From positions 37,664 to 101,663 of the forward strand of contig DATJUX010000041.1 in assembly GCA_035502095.1 (NCBI GenBank): a stretch of DNA of 64,000 nt. The letters run 5' to 3'. Below are positions 53,365 through 61,089 of this stretch, in pieces (the stretch's first letter is position 1; each line of letters starts with the position of its first letter). The notes beneath the pieces were generated by a model. It had not been told where the DNA came from, made no database searches, and worked only from the letters and a program-made list of their open reading frames with translations. The DNA comes from JAKANT01 sp035502095. Lineage in GTDB: Bacteria > Pseudomonadota > Gammaproteobacteria > Burkholderiales > Burkholderiaceae_F. The position numbers and the translations under genes are program-made.

Positions 53365-53938
53365 GGGTCACCGTTTTCATTTCCTCCAGCACGTGGCGAT
53401 GCGCTTCGCGCGCGGCCATCTCGTTGCCCTCCGCCACCTTGCCGTCGAATTTCTCGTTGATGGCGGCGACCACGGCGTCGATCGATATGAGGCCCGACAC
53501 CGCGGCGAAGCCGCCGAGCAGCGCCGCGTTCGGAACCGGGCGCCCGACGTGCGCGAGCGCGAGTTCCGTCGCCGGCACGGTGACCAGGCGGTCCGCCGGC
53601 TTGCCGCGCACGAAATCGCCCAGGCCGAGGTCGTCGAAGGTGCGGCGCGTGTTGATCAGGATGTATCCGCCTGGACCGAGCCCGGCGAACACGTCGACCT
53701 GATGCAGCAGGGTCGGATCCTGCACGATCAGCGCATCCGGCTGCAGGATCGGTTCGCGCAGGCGGATCTCGCGGTCGTCGATGCGGCAGAACGCGACCAC
53801 CGGCGCACCGGTGCGCTCGGAGCCGAAGCTCGGGAATGCCTGGGCGAAGCGACCCTCGCGGAACGCCGCGATGGAAAGCATTTCTGCCGCGGTGACGACA
53901 CCCTGGCCGCCGCGTCCGTGGATGCGGATCTGGAACAT
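53348..53938 (-). CDS. 2-oxoacid:acceptor oxidoreductase, gamma subunit
   Basis: 196 aa PorG-type subunit, first gene of the four-gene operon. IRIHGRGGQGVVTAAEMLS and FPSFGSERTGAPVVAFCRIDD are hallmarks of gamma subunits that bind CoA. It completes an alpha-beta-gamma complex with a dedicated NAD(P)-linked electron-transfer subunit. Oxidative decarboxylation yields an acyl-CoA and low-potential electrons. These enzymes are oxygen-sensitive in many organisms, hinting at facultative or microaerobic metabolism. Confidence 0.92.
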   Translation of the reverse strand: MFQIRIHGRGGQGVVTAAEMLSIAAFREGRFAQAFPSFGSERTGAPVVAFCRIDDREIRLREPILQPDALIVQDPTLLHQVDVFAGLGPGGYILINTRRTFDDLGLGDFVRGKPADRLVTVPATELALAHVGRPVPNAALLGGFAAVSGLISIDAVVAAINEKFDGKVAEGNEMAAREAHRHVLEEMKTVTHAQAN

Positions 53939-54118
53939 GGTCCTCCCGTTTTGGCCGCCTCGATTGATAACGCGTTCGCGGCGGCCGTCACTTGAGGAGG
54001 ATCAACGCGGCGGCGAGTGGTCCCCGCCTGATCCCGTCACCGCGCCAGCGGCCGCCGCTTGCGCGGCCGTGCGCCGGTCCCCCCGTCCGGATTGGCGTTG
54101 CTCCCGGGTGCGCGGCGC

Positions 54119-54592
54119 TCATCCTCTGAGCCACCTCGCGAGCGCATCGCCGACCAGGCTGTCCGCCTGGCCAAAGCCTGCCACGAGGCGCGCCGCAACC
54201 GGTTGCAGCACAACGAGCGAGAAGTCGCCAAGGTCGAAGGTCGGCGCGGCATCCGGAAAGCGCTCGAGGTACGCGGCCTGCGCGAACCCGTGGTCGGATC
54301 CATCACGCGGCAGCGTCACCGCATCGGCCTGCAGCGCCACCCGCGGCAGCGCCACCGGCGGCGTGGCCGCGTCGGATTCGGCCATCACCAGCAGGGCGAC
54401 GCGGGGATGCGCTTGCATGTCGCGTGTGTGCGGGGCGAGCGTGCTCACGTGGATGAAGAGCCGCGTCCCGCCGCGCGGCAACACGAAGGGCACCATCGAG
54501 ACCGCCGGCTCGCCCCGATGCAGCGTGGCAAGTGCCGCGACAGGCCGGGCGTCGAGCAGGCGCCGCAACGTCCGGGCGGCGCCGGGTTCCAA
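54119..54592 (-). CDS. pyridoxamine 5'-phosphate oxidase-family (HugZ-like) protein
   Basis: 157 aa flavin-reductase/PPOX split-barrel protein. The N-terminal RPVAALATLHRGEPAVSMVPFVLPRGGTR is typical of the FMN-binding strand region; RVALLVMAESD follows. It lacks the C-terminal DUF2470 domain of HugZ heme oxygenases. Start is TTG 54592 with AGGGA upstream; no ATG gives the expected N-terminus. It lies 26 bp after the FmdB gene on the same strand. Confidence 0.72.
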   Translation of the reverse strand: MEPGAARTLRRLLDARPVAALATLHRGEPAVSMVPFVLPRGGTRLFIHVSTLAPHTRDMQAHPRVALLVMAESDAATPPVALPRVALQADAVTLPRDGSDHGFAQAAYLERFPDAAPTFDLGDFSLVVLQPVAARLVAGFGQADSLVGDALARWLRG

Positions 54593-54618
54593 CTCGGTTC
54601 CCTTTCAGCCGCAGGCGT

Positions 54619-54840
54619 TCACTGCAGCCTGCAGCTTCCTGGACCGTCGGGATGGCCACACGTGCTGCAAGGACCCGGCATGGCCTGCGTCGCCTCGGAC
54701 GCGGTGGAGGTCGCGAACACCGACAGGCGCTTTTCCAGGTACGTGGATTGGCAGTGCGGGCACGCGGGCACGGTGCTCGAGCGCACGAGGGCTTCGAATT
54801 CGCGCCCGCACGCATGGCAGGAATATTCGTAGATCGGCAT
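54619..54840 (-). CDS. FmdB-family zinc-ribbon protein
   Basis: 73 aa. N-terminal MPIYEYSCHACGREFEALV is the FmdB signature; CHAC and CPHC supply the four cysteines of a zinc ribbon. A second Cys cluster (CSTCGH, C) lies in the tail. Members are small putative regulatory or assembly proteins of unknown precise role. Probably co-transcribed with the PPOX-fold gene downstream. Confidence 0.88.
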   Translation of the reverse strand: MPIYEYSCHACGREFEALVRSSTVPACPHCQSTYLEKRLSVFATSTASEATQAMPGPCSTCGHPDGPGSCRLQ

Positions 54841-54944
54841 GGCAGCTCCCTGTATGGCCGGGATTGTCGCCCAATTGCCGCCGCCGGAAGGTGCCGTTTG
54901 CAGGGCCTTTGCGGCGGTCGCGTTGACCGGGTCGCCGAGGCGGC

Positions 54945-55841
54945 TCAGGCGACTCCCGCGGCCAGGGCAAGCTGGAACATGCCGCGGGCGCCGACGGTTT
55001 CATCGTGACGCTGCGTCGTCACGCCCTGCATGGAAAGCGCACGCTCGTAGCGTTGCACGAGGCCCGCGCTGCCGACCAGGTGCACGGTCGTCGCGCGCGG
55101 CGGCCGCAGGCCGCGGAGCTCGTGGCCGATCAGCAGGCCCGAGAGGAACGCCGGGGCCTGCCCCGGGCTCAGGGCGCCGAACAGGCCGCGCGTGCGCACG
55201 CCGAAGAGATGGTGTATCAGGCCGCCTTCCGTTTCGCTTGCCGCGAGACCGCGCGCGAACGCCTCGGCATCGTCGATGTCCTGCTCGGCGTCTGCCGGCA
55301 TCAGCGCGGCGAGCAGGCTGTGCTTGCGCAGGAGCGCATACAACTCGCCCGTCATCGCCGTGCGCCACGCAACGATGCAGCCGCGCTCGACGCTCACCCA
55401 CTTGCTGTGGGTCCCCGGCAGGCAGACCACGTGCGGTCCATCATCCGCGAGGGCGTCGGCCAGGCCGACGATCTGCGTCTCTTCGCCACGCATGACCTCG
55501 GGCGGCGCTCCGTCGGGCCGGTGACAGAGGCCCGGTGCAATGAACAGGCGCCGCCCCGGCAGGGCGCTCGCCTCGAACGCGCGCATTCCCGCGGCGATCT
55601 CGGCCGCGCCCGCCGGCGCCTCGACGTACGGCACTTCGTGCCAGCCGTTGCGGCTGCCGATCATGCCGGCCATCACGACGACCTTGTCGTCCCAGCCTTC
55701 GAGCTGCTCCCCCAGCACCCCCTCGAAGCGGCCGCCGCAGGTGAGAAGTCCGGCCGCGGCATGGCGCTGCTCCAGCACGCGCCCGCTCGTATCGAGGCGG
55801 TAGGTACGGAAGCTGCTCGTGCCCCAGTCGATGGCGATCAT
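54945..55841 (-). CDS. dgoK: 2-dehydro-3-deoxygalactonokinase
   Basis: 298 aa, DgoK family, close to the E. coli length. ATG 55841 gives the N-terminal phosphate-binding loop IAIDWGTSSFRTYRLD; VVVMAGMIGSRNGWHEVPYVEAP and VVCLPGTHSKWVSVERG are family hallmarks. It phosphorylates 2-dehydro-3-deoxy-galactonate in galactonate breakdown. The usual partners (dgoA aldolase, dgoD dehydratase, regulator, transporter) are not adjacent, so it is an orphan here. Confidence 0.88.
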   Translation of the reverse strand: MIAIDWGTSSFRTYRLDTSGRVLEQRHAAAGLLTCGGRFEGVLGEQLEGWDDKVVVMAGMIGSRNGWHEVPYVEAPAGAAEIAAGMRAFEASALPGRRLFIAPGLCHRPDGAPPEVMRGEETQIVGLADALADDGPHVVCLPGTHSKWVSVERGCIVAWRTAMTGELYALLRKHSLLAALMPADAEQDIDDAEAFARGLAASETEGGLIHHLFGVRTRGLFGALSPGQAPAFLSGLLIGHELRGLRPPRATTVHLVGSAGLVQRYERALSMQGVTTQRHDETVGARGMFQLALAAGVA

Positions 55842-56322
55842 TGCGAAGTCCTCGGATCCACTTGTGACCTGGTTCCCCGGGGCCGCATCCAGGGCGTCCA
55901 GTCTGTTCGACCGCATAGCCTAGCCTCGCGCCGGCGCGGGTGCGGCTCCCGACAGGGGCGAGCCGCCCGCGTCGAGGCCGGACGGCGATGAGACTGCTCA
56001 CGTGGCAACTGGCAAGCGAGCAGGTCGTGCCGCGCGAATGGGTCGAGGAGAACGGTGCGTTCACTGCCCGCGGCATCGGCGGTCAACACCTGACCGTGCT
56101 GCCGGCGCTGGACCTTCGTCATCGCGCACGAGACGCCGGGTTGGGAGGGCGGTACCCGTCCGGCGTTCTGGGCAATGCTGGAAACGCTCGCGCGCGCCAA
56201 GTGCCGGAGCACGCCCTGCTGATGGAGCTGCGAAAGCGTCGAACGCCTGTGCTGGCGGGCCCGCGATGGTTTCCGTGCTGGTCTGGCTCGTCGGGTCGCG
56301 GGCCATCGAAGCCGGCGAAACC
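55842..56322. other. intergenic region, possible gene remnant
   Basis: About 480 bp between dgoK and the cytochrome c gene, both leftward. Rightward frames around 56110-56215 read protein-like (RRWTFVIAHETPGWEGGT, PAFWAMLETLARAK) but are cut by a stop at about 56220 and have no start or ribosome site, so a decayed gene is possible. No family was recognised. Confidence 0.3.
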
Positions 56323-56748
56323 TCAGCGCTGCAGCCCCGCCAGGTAGTCGACCAGCGCCATGATTCTGTCGCGGACAGACCACTCGGGATGCAGCTTGCT
56401 ACGACCCGCCTCGTCTTGCGCCGACTCGAGATAGACCTGACCCCAGACCGGCATCTCGCGCGTTCCGTGCGAGCCGAGCTGCACCGACGATCGGCCATCG
56501 ATCATCTCCATCACGTCCTGCGCGGGAAACGTCCCGCCGCGGCGCCTGGCGAGCGTCGTCAAATCGGGCGGCCGCTTGATCAGGAACGGACGCAAAGGTC
56601 CATCGCCCCTGGCCTCGACGCCGTGGCAGACGGCGCAGCTCGATTCGAACTCGCGCCGGCCGCGTTCCGTGTCCGCTTGCGCACAGGCGGCGCGGCCGAA
56701 GCCAAGGGCGCCGAGCGCGATCAACAGAACGAAGGAACCGCGGTTCAT
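56323..56748 (-). CDS. small periplasmic cytochrome c
   Basis: 141 aa from ATG 56748. Signal peptide (about 1-23, ...GRAACA), then one heme-c motif CAVCH and the likely axial methionine in TREMPVWG, so a class I monoheme cytochrome. A longer N-terminus in the same frame is possible but would precede the signal with a cysteine-rich stretch. It stands alone; it could serve as electron acceptor for periplasmic dehydrogenases. Confidence 0.88.
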   Translation of the reverse strand: MNRGSFVLLIALGALGFGRAACAQADTERGRREFESSCAVCHGVEARGDGPLRPFLIKRPPDLTTLARRRGGTFPAQDVMEMIDGRSSVQLGSHGTREMPVWGQVYLESAQDEAGRSKLHPEWSVRDRIMALVDYLAGLQR

Positions 56749-57034
56749 GCAGGTGTCGTGCAGTGGTCCCGCAAGACTCCCACAAGTAAGGCAGCGTTCC
56801 TTGATCCGAATCAATATGGCGACAACGAGCGCCGGGGGTTGCCATCAGTGCGGCCGACCCGCTGAGCTGACATCCCGTTGCCGGAGCGCTTCGCGACTGG
56901 CCGTTCCCTCTCGCAGCCCTGGCGCCTGTTCGGCGCCGAAGCCGCGTGGTCCGCCTGCAGTGCGCGGCCCGGCGAACGTCGACGCCGGACCGAACCCATT
57001 CCCGTCCCGGGGCGGCGGGCTTGAGTCACCGAAA

Positions 57035-58807
57035 TCAGCGACAGGCGAAGCTTTCAGCCCGCTCGACGTTGCCGCCCTGGTAAACCGCGATACGCGGGTA
57101 GGCGCACAGTGGCCGCGTGCGATCGGCGGACCAGTTGGCGGGCAGGTCGGGATTCACCCCGCCGGGATTACCGGTGCCACGCGCCGTCGCGACCACGCTG
57201 TCAGGCGCCTTGCCGTCCTCGACCCAATGCACCAGCGCGCCAAGCAGATCGAACTGATCGGTCGCCGGTCCGCCGCTGCAGTGATTCATGCCGGGAACGC
57301 GGAACAGGCGCACGAAGCTGCGCGCACCGGCGACATCCCGGTCATCGCGGTCGCCGTCGGGCCACATAGGAAAAGCATCGAGCTCCTCATACCACCGCGT
57401 CGTGTCGTTGATGGAAAAGATCGGGTCGCTCACGCCCTGGTACACGATCATCTTGCCGCCGCGCCGCTGCAGCGTGGTCAGATGTTCCGGATCCGGCGGC
57501 GTCATGAACTGCATCCCTGATTGGGTGTACGTCGCATTGGTTGCGAAGATCTGCTTGGCGAGCAGGTCGATGTCCGCCGTCAACGCAAACACCGGCGGAA
57601 TGAAGGTCGCCGGATCGGCCGGCGGCGTCTTGAAGACGAATCCGACCGCGCCGGGATCGAGAATCATCGGCGCGATGAATTCCCAGAACGGCGTTCCGCT
57701 CGCCGCAAAGCCGGAGTCGAACGGGAAGCTTGCGTAGATCGGCCGGCCGTGCTCATCCTTCGGCCCGGCAAAGATGTTGCCGATCGCGACCTTCTGAGCG
57801 GCACTCAGGCACGTTCCGTCGCGCGCTCCGCTGCAAGTGGGCACGTCGCGATCGAGGTTGAATGCGCGCTGGCACGCCTCGACGTTCTGTACCAGGCCGT
57901 CGACGAGGCCGTCCAGCGCATCGCATTTCCCGAGCACTCTGCTGGAGACGAGTTGTCGCTCCGCCTGCGTAAATGCTCCCGACAGGTCCGGCAGCCCCGC
58001 GAACGGACCACCGGGAATCGTGGCTCCCGGCACGGCCAATGGGGCGTACTGCTGCCCGCGGTAGATGCTGCGCACGGCCGCCTTGGGGAGATTGAAGCCG
58101 GGTGAACCGGCGAGAAAGCCGTCGTACTGGTCGGCATAGCGCGCCGCGGCGACCATCGTGTGGCGACCGCCGTTCGAGCAGCCGCCGAAATAAGAACGAT
58201 CCGGATACTTGCCGTAGGCCGCGCGGAGGACTGCCTTGGCCATCGGCGTGAGCTTGCCGACCGCCTGATAGCCATAGTCGAGGCGTGCCTGCGGGTCGAT
58301 GCCGAAGGCCGGGTTTTGCGCCCCGTCATGACCGGCGTCGGAGCTGATGACGGCAAAGCCCTGCATCAGCGCACTTGTAAGCGGACCGCCGCCGCTGGTA
58401 TTGCCCGTCGCAGTGACGACGCTGCCGTCGAGACCGCCGTTGGCCTGGTAGAAGAAACGCCCGTTCCACTCGAGCGGCAGGCGCATCTCGAACCCGATCG
58501 CGTAGGTCTGGCCATCGACGGGACTCACGCGATTGAACATGCTGCCGGTCAGCACGCAATGTGCCGGAATGTCCTGCCCGGGCACGGTGAGGCCGCCCGC
58601 GGCGACGCTCGTGGAGGCCGTGAAAACGGTGTTGGCCACGGACAGCGAGGCGGCGAGCGATTCGCAAGGCTGATTCAGAGCCGCTCCCGAGACCGGCTGG
58701 CGGCCGCCGCGAGCCGCTTCGTCATGTGCCGCAGCGCCTGACTGGATGCCGCTGATTCCCAACGCAAGTGCGACCAATGCGATGCGTCGTGAAGGTTTCT
58801 TTTTCAT
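57035..58807 (-). CDS. tannase/feruloyl esterase family protein
   Basis: 590 aa secreted esterase. Signal peptide (1 to about 27, ...GAAA). The CS-D-HC motif of this family is complete: C210-S211 in GGCSNGGRH, D461 in GVSDPIFS, H509-C510 in GMNHCSGG; the Cys pair should form the disulfide that ties Ser and His together. ATG 58807 is chosen since the longer frame would run through the transporter gene. It should release ferulate or gallate from esters outside the cytoplasm, feeding the transporter and CoA-ligase of the same operon. A lid domain lies between Ser and Asp. Confidence 0.92.
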   Translation of the reverse strand: MKKKPSRRIALVALALGISGIQSGAAAHDEAARGGRQPVSGAALNQPCESLAASLSVANTVFTASTSVAAGGLTVPGQDIPAHCVLTGSMFNRVSPVDGQTYAIGFEMRLPLEWNGRFFYQANGGLDGSVVTATGNTSGGGPLTSALMQGFAVISSDAGHDGAQNPAFGIDPQARLDYGYQAVGKLTPMAKAVLRAAYGKYPDRSYFGGCSNGGRHTMVAAARYADQYDGFLAGSPGFNLPKAAVRSIYRGQQYAPLAVPGATIPGGPFAGLPDLSGAFTQAERQLVSSRVLGKCDALDGLVDGLVQNVEACQRAFNLDRDVPTCSGARDGTCLSAAQKVAIGNIFAGPKDEHGRPIYASFPFDSGFAASGTPFWEFIAPMILDPGAVGFVFKTPPADPATFIPPVFALTADIDLLAKQIFATNATYTQSGMQFMTPPDPEHLTTLQRRGGKMIVYQGVSDPIFSINDTTRWYEELDAFPMWPDGDRDDRDVAGARSFVRLFRVPGMNHCSGGPATDQFDLLGALVHWVEDGKAPDSVVATARGTGNPGGVNPDLPANWSADRTRPLCAYPRIAVYQGGNVERAESFACR

Positions 58808-58863
58808 CTGCTCCTCCGTTTGTTTGTCGACAGTTGATGAATGCACGGGGCGATCGACCTGCG

Positions 58864-60222
58864 TCAATGTCCCAGCGCCTCCACGGCCCCCATGCGGGGT
58901 CCGATCTCGGGATTCGTCAGACGCTTGACGATCAGCGCGACGGCCGCGATCGCACCTGCCACGGCGATCCCGGCGAAGATGGCCGAAAAACCAAGCTGGC
59001 GCCGGGTCAGTTCGGCGACCAGGAACGATCCGGCAATGCCGCCGAAACGCCCGATGGCCATCATCCAGGCGACGCCCGTCGCCCGGCCGCGTGTCGGATA
59101 GAACGCCGCCGCGAGCGACGGCAGGCAGGTCTGCGCTGTGTTCATGAACGTTCCCGCCACGAACACCAGCACGACCAGCAGGCCGACGCTGCCGGAGGCC
59201 TGCCCCACCGCGTAGATCGAAACCGCGGTCAGCGCGAACGCGATGGCGACGATGACGTTGCCGTTGGCGCGATCCATCAGCCAGCCGAAGAAGATGGCGC
59301 CGACGCCGCCGAGGGGAAACAACGCGGCGATCAGCGTTGCGCTCCTCGGGTCGATGCCGGCGTCCTTGAAAAGGAGCGGCATCCAGTTGATCAGCGAGTA
59401 GAAGATCACCAGTCCCATGAAGTACGCGATCCACAGCATCACCGAGCCGACGAGGAACTCGCGCGACAGCAGCATCGAAATGCCGGCCTTCGACTCGTCC
59501 GCGGTGCGCACCTCGTGCATGACGAAGGCGGTGGCGCTCTGTACGGTTGCGGAGATGCGGCGGAGCACTGACTGGATGCGTTCCACCGGCAGCGAGTTCG
59601 CCACCATGTAGCGCACCGACTCGGGCAGGAACATCGCGAGAAAGAACACCAGCACCAGGGGCGCGACACCGCCGAGGAGCAGGACGCTGCGCCAGCCCCA
59701 CAGCGGAATCATCGACGCAGCCAGGAACCCGCCGAATGCCGCGCCGAGGGGAAAGCCGCAGAACATCGTGTTGGTGAGCACGGCGCGGCGCGAATCGGGG
59801 CAGTACTCGCTCATCAGCGTGACCGCGTTCGGCATCGCGGCACCGAGGCCCAGCCCCGTGACGAAGCGCCATATCGTCAGGTGGGCGAGATCGGCGGCGG
59901 TCGCCGACGCCAGGCAGGCGAGCGCGAATATCGAGACCGAAGCCACCAGGACCCGCTTGCGGCCGAGTCGATCCGCGAGCGGACCCGCCAGGAACGCACC
60001 GGCGGCGAGACCGAACAGCGCGGCGCTGAGCACCGGGCCGAGCGCCGGACGGCTGACGCCCCACTCGTTGATCAGCGACGGAGCGATGTAGCCGATCGCG
60101 GCGGTGTCGAAGCCATCCAGCATGACGATGAAGAAGCACATCGCGAAGATGGCCCACTGGAAGCGCGAAAAGCGATGCTGGTTGAGAAAGGTCTGGACAT
60201 CGAGGACCTGGGTTGTTGCCAT
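58864..60222 (-). CDS. aromatic acid:H+ symporter (AAHS) family MFS transporter
   Basis: 452 aa, about twelve hydrophobic segments. The AAHS signature DGFDTAAIGYIAPSL lies in the first membrane segment and GPLADRLGRKRVL in loop 2-3; GWLMDRANGN marks the repeat in the second half. Probably imports ferulate or related hydroxycinnamates. Located between the dehydrogenase and esterase genes of the same operon. Confidence 0.93.
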   Translation of the reverse strand: MATTQVLDVQTFLNQHRFSRFQWAIFAMCFFIVMLDGFDTAAIGYIAPSLINEWGVSRPALGPVLSAALFGLAAGAFLAGPLADRLGRKRVLVASVSIFALACLASATAADLAHLTIWRFVTGLGLGAAMPNAVTLMSEYCPDSRRAVLTNTMFCGFPLGAAFGGFLAASMIPLWGWRSVLLLGGVAPLVLVFFLAMFLPESVRYMVANSLPVERIQSVLRRISATVQSATAFVMHEVRTADESKAGISMLLSREFLVGSVMLWIAYFMGLVIFYSLINWMPLLFKDAGIDPRSATLIAALFPLGGVGAIFFGWLMDRANGNVIVAIAFALTAVSIYAVGQASGSVGLLVVLVFVAGTFMNTAQTCLPSLAAAFYPTRGRATGVAWMMAIGRFGGIAGSFLVAELTRRQLGFSAIFAGIAVAGAIAAVALIVKRLTNPEIGPRMGAVEALGH

Positions 60223-60289
60223 GCTGATCTCCTTGTATGAGTTCCGTGTCGTGCCGGTCGGCGGTCCGCTATCAGCCGCTGCGTGAGGC

Positions 60290-61069
60290 TCAGCGCGGTG
60301 CCATGCGCAATGCGCCGTCGAGCCGGATCACCTCGCCATTGAGGGTCGTGTTCTCGACGATGGCGCAGGCGAGGTGGGCAAACTCCTCCGGCTTGCCCAG
60401 GCGCTTGGGGAATGGAATGCTAGCGGCGAGCGACTCCTGCACTTCCTGCGGCAGCTGATGCATCAACGGCGTCAGGAACAGCCCCGGCGCGATGGTCACC
60501 GCGCGTACGCCGAACTGCGCAAGATCGCGCGCCAGCGGCAGCGTCATCGACACGACACCGCCCTTCGACGCCGCGTAGGCCTCCTGCCCGACCTGTCCGT
60601 CGAAGGCGGCGACGGACGCGGTGCAGACGATGACACCCCGCTCGCCGTCGGCCAGCGGCTCGAGCTTGATCATCGCGGCCGCCGCGAGGCGGATCACGTT
60701 GAACGTGCCGATCAGGTTGACCTCGACGACCCGCCTGAAGTCATCGAGCGGCATCGGGCTCCCGTCCTTGCCGACCACTCGCCTGGCGGTGCCGATGCCG
60801 GCGATGTTCATGAGGATTCGGGCGGTACCGTGCGCCTCGTGCGCCGTGTCGAGCGCCGCCGCGACACTGTCGGGCGACGTCACGTCACAGGGCGCGGCGA
60901 TCGCGAAGCCGCCCGCGGCGCGGATCTCGTTGCAAACCGACTCGGCGCCGGCGCCGTTGACGTCGAGCACCGCCACCTTCGCTCCGCGCCGCGCGAGGCG
61001 GCGCGCCGTCTCGGCGCCTAGCCCCGAGCCGCCGCCGGTGACGAGCGCGGCCTGACCCTGGATGTCCAT
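60290..61069 (-). CDS. short-chain dehydrogenase (HSD10-like 3-hydroxyacyl-CoA dehydrogenase)
   Basis: 259 aa SDR. NAD-binding TGGGSGLG near the N-terminus, NIAGIG, the catalytic Ser in VCTASVAAFDG and YAASK further on. Closest in style to type-2 3-hydroxyacyl-CoA dehydrogenases. In a hydroxycinnamate operon the expected job is oxidising the beta-hydroxy-aryl-CoA made by the hydratase (CouM-like step). Lies 67 bp before the transporter gene and 20 bp after feruloyl-CoA synthase. Confidence 0.9.
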   Translation of the reverse strand: MDIQGQAALVTGGGSGLGAETARRLARRGAKVAVLDVNGAGAESVCNEIRAAGGFAIAAPCDVTSPDSVAAALDTAHEAHGTARILMNIAGIGTARRVVGKDGSPMPLDDFRRVVEVNLIGTFNVIRLAAAAMIKLEPLADGERGVIVCTASVAAFDGQVGQEAYAASKGGVVSMTLPLARDLAQFGVRAVTIAPGLFLTPLMHQLPQEVQESLAASIPFPKRLGKPEEFAHLACAIVENTTLNGEVIRLDGALRMAPR

Positions 61070-61089
61070 GCGAAACCTCCCTGCAAGAC

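Noticed and set aside
55940..56347. Rightward 135-codon open frame between dgoK and the cytochrome gene
   Set aside because: No recognisable domain, no ribosome site and a C-terminus running into the cytochrome gene antisense. Reported only as a possible remnant region.
57035..60157. Single 1,040-codon frame that could suggest an esterase fused to an upstream domain
   Set aside because: The upstream half is out-of-frame reading of the MFS transporter gene. The esterase has its own signal peptide and ribosome site at 58807.
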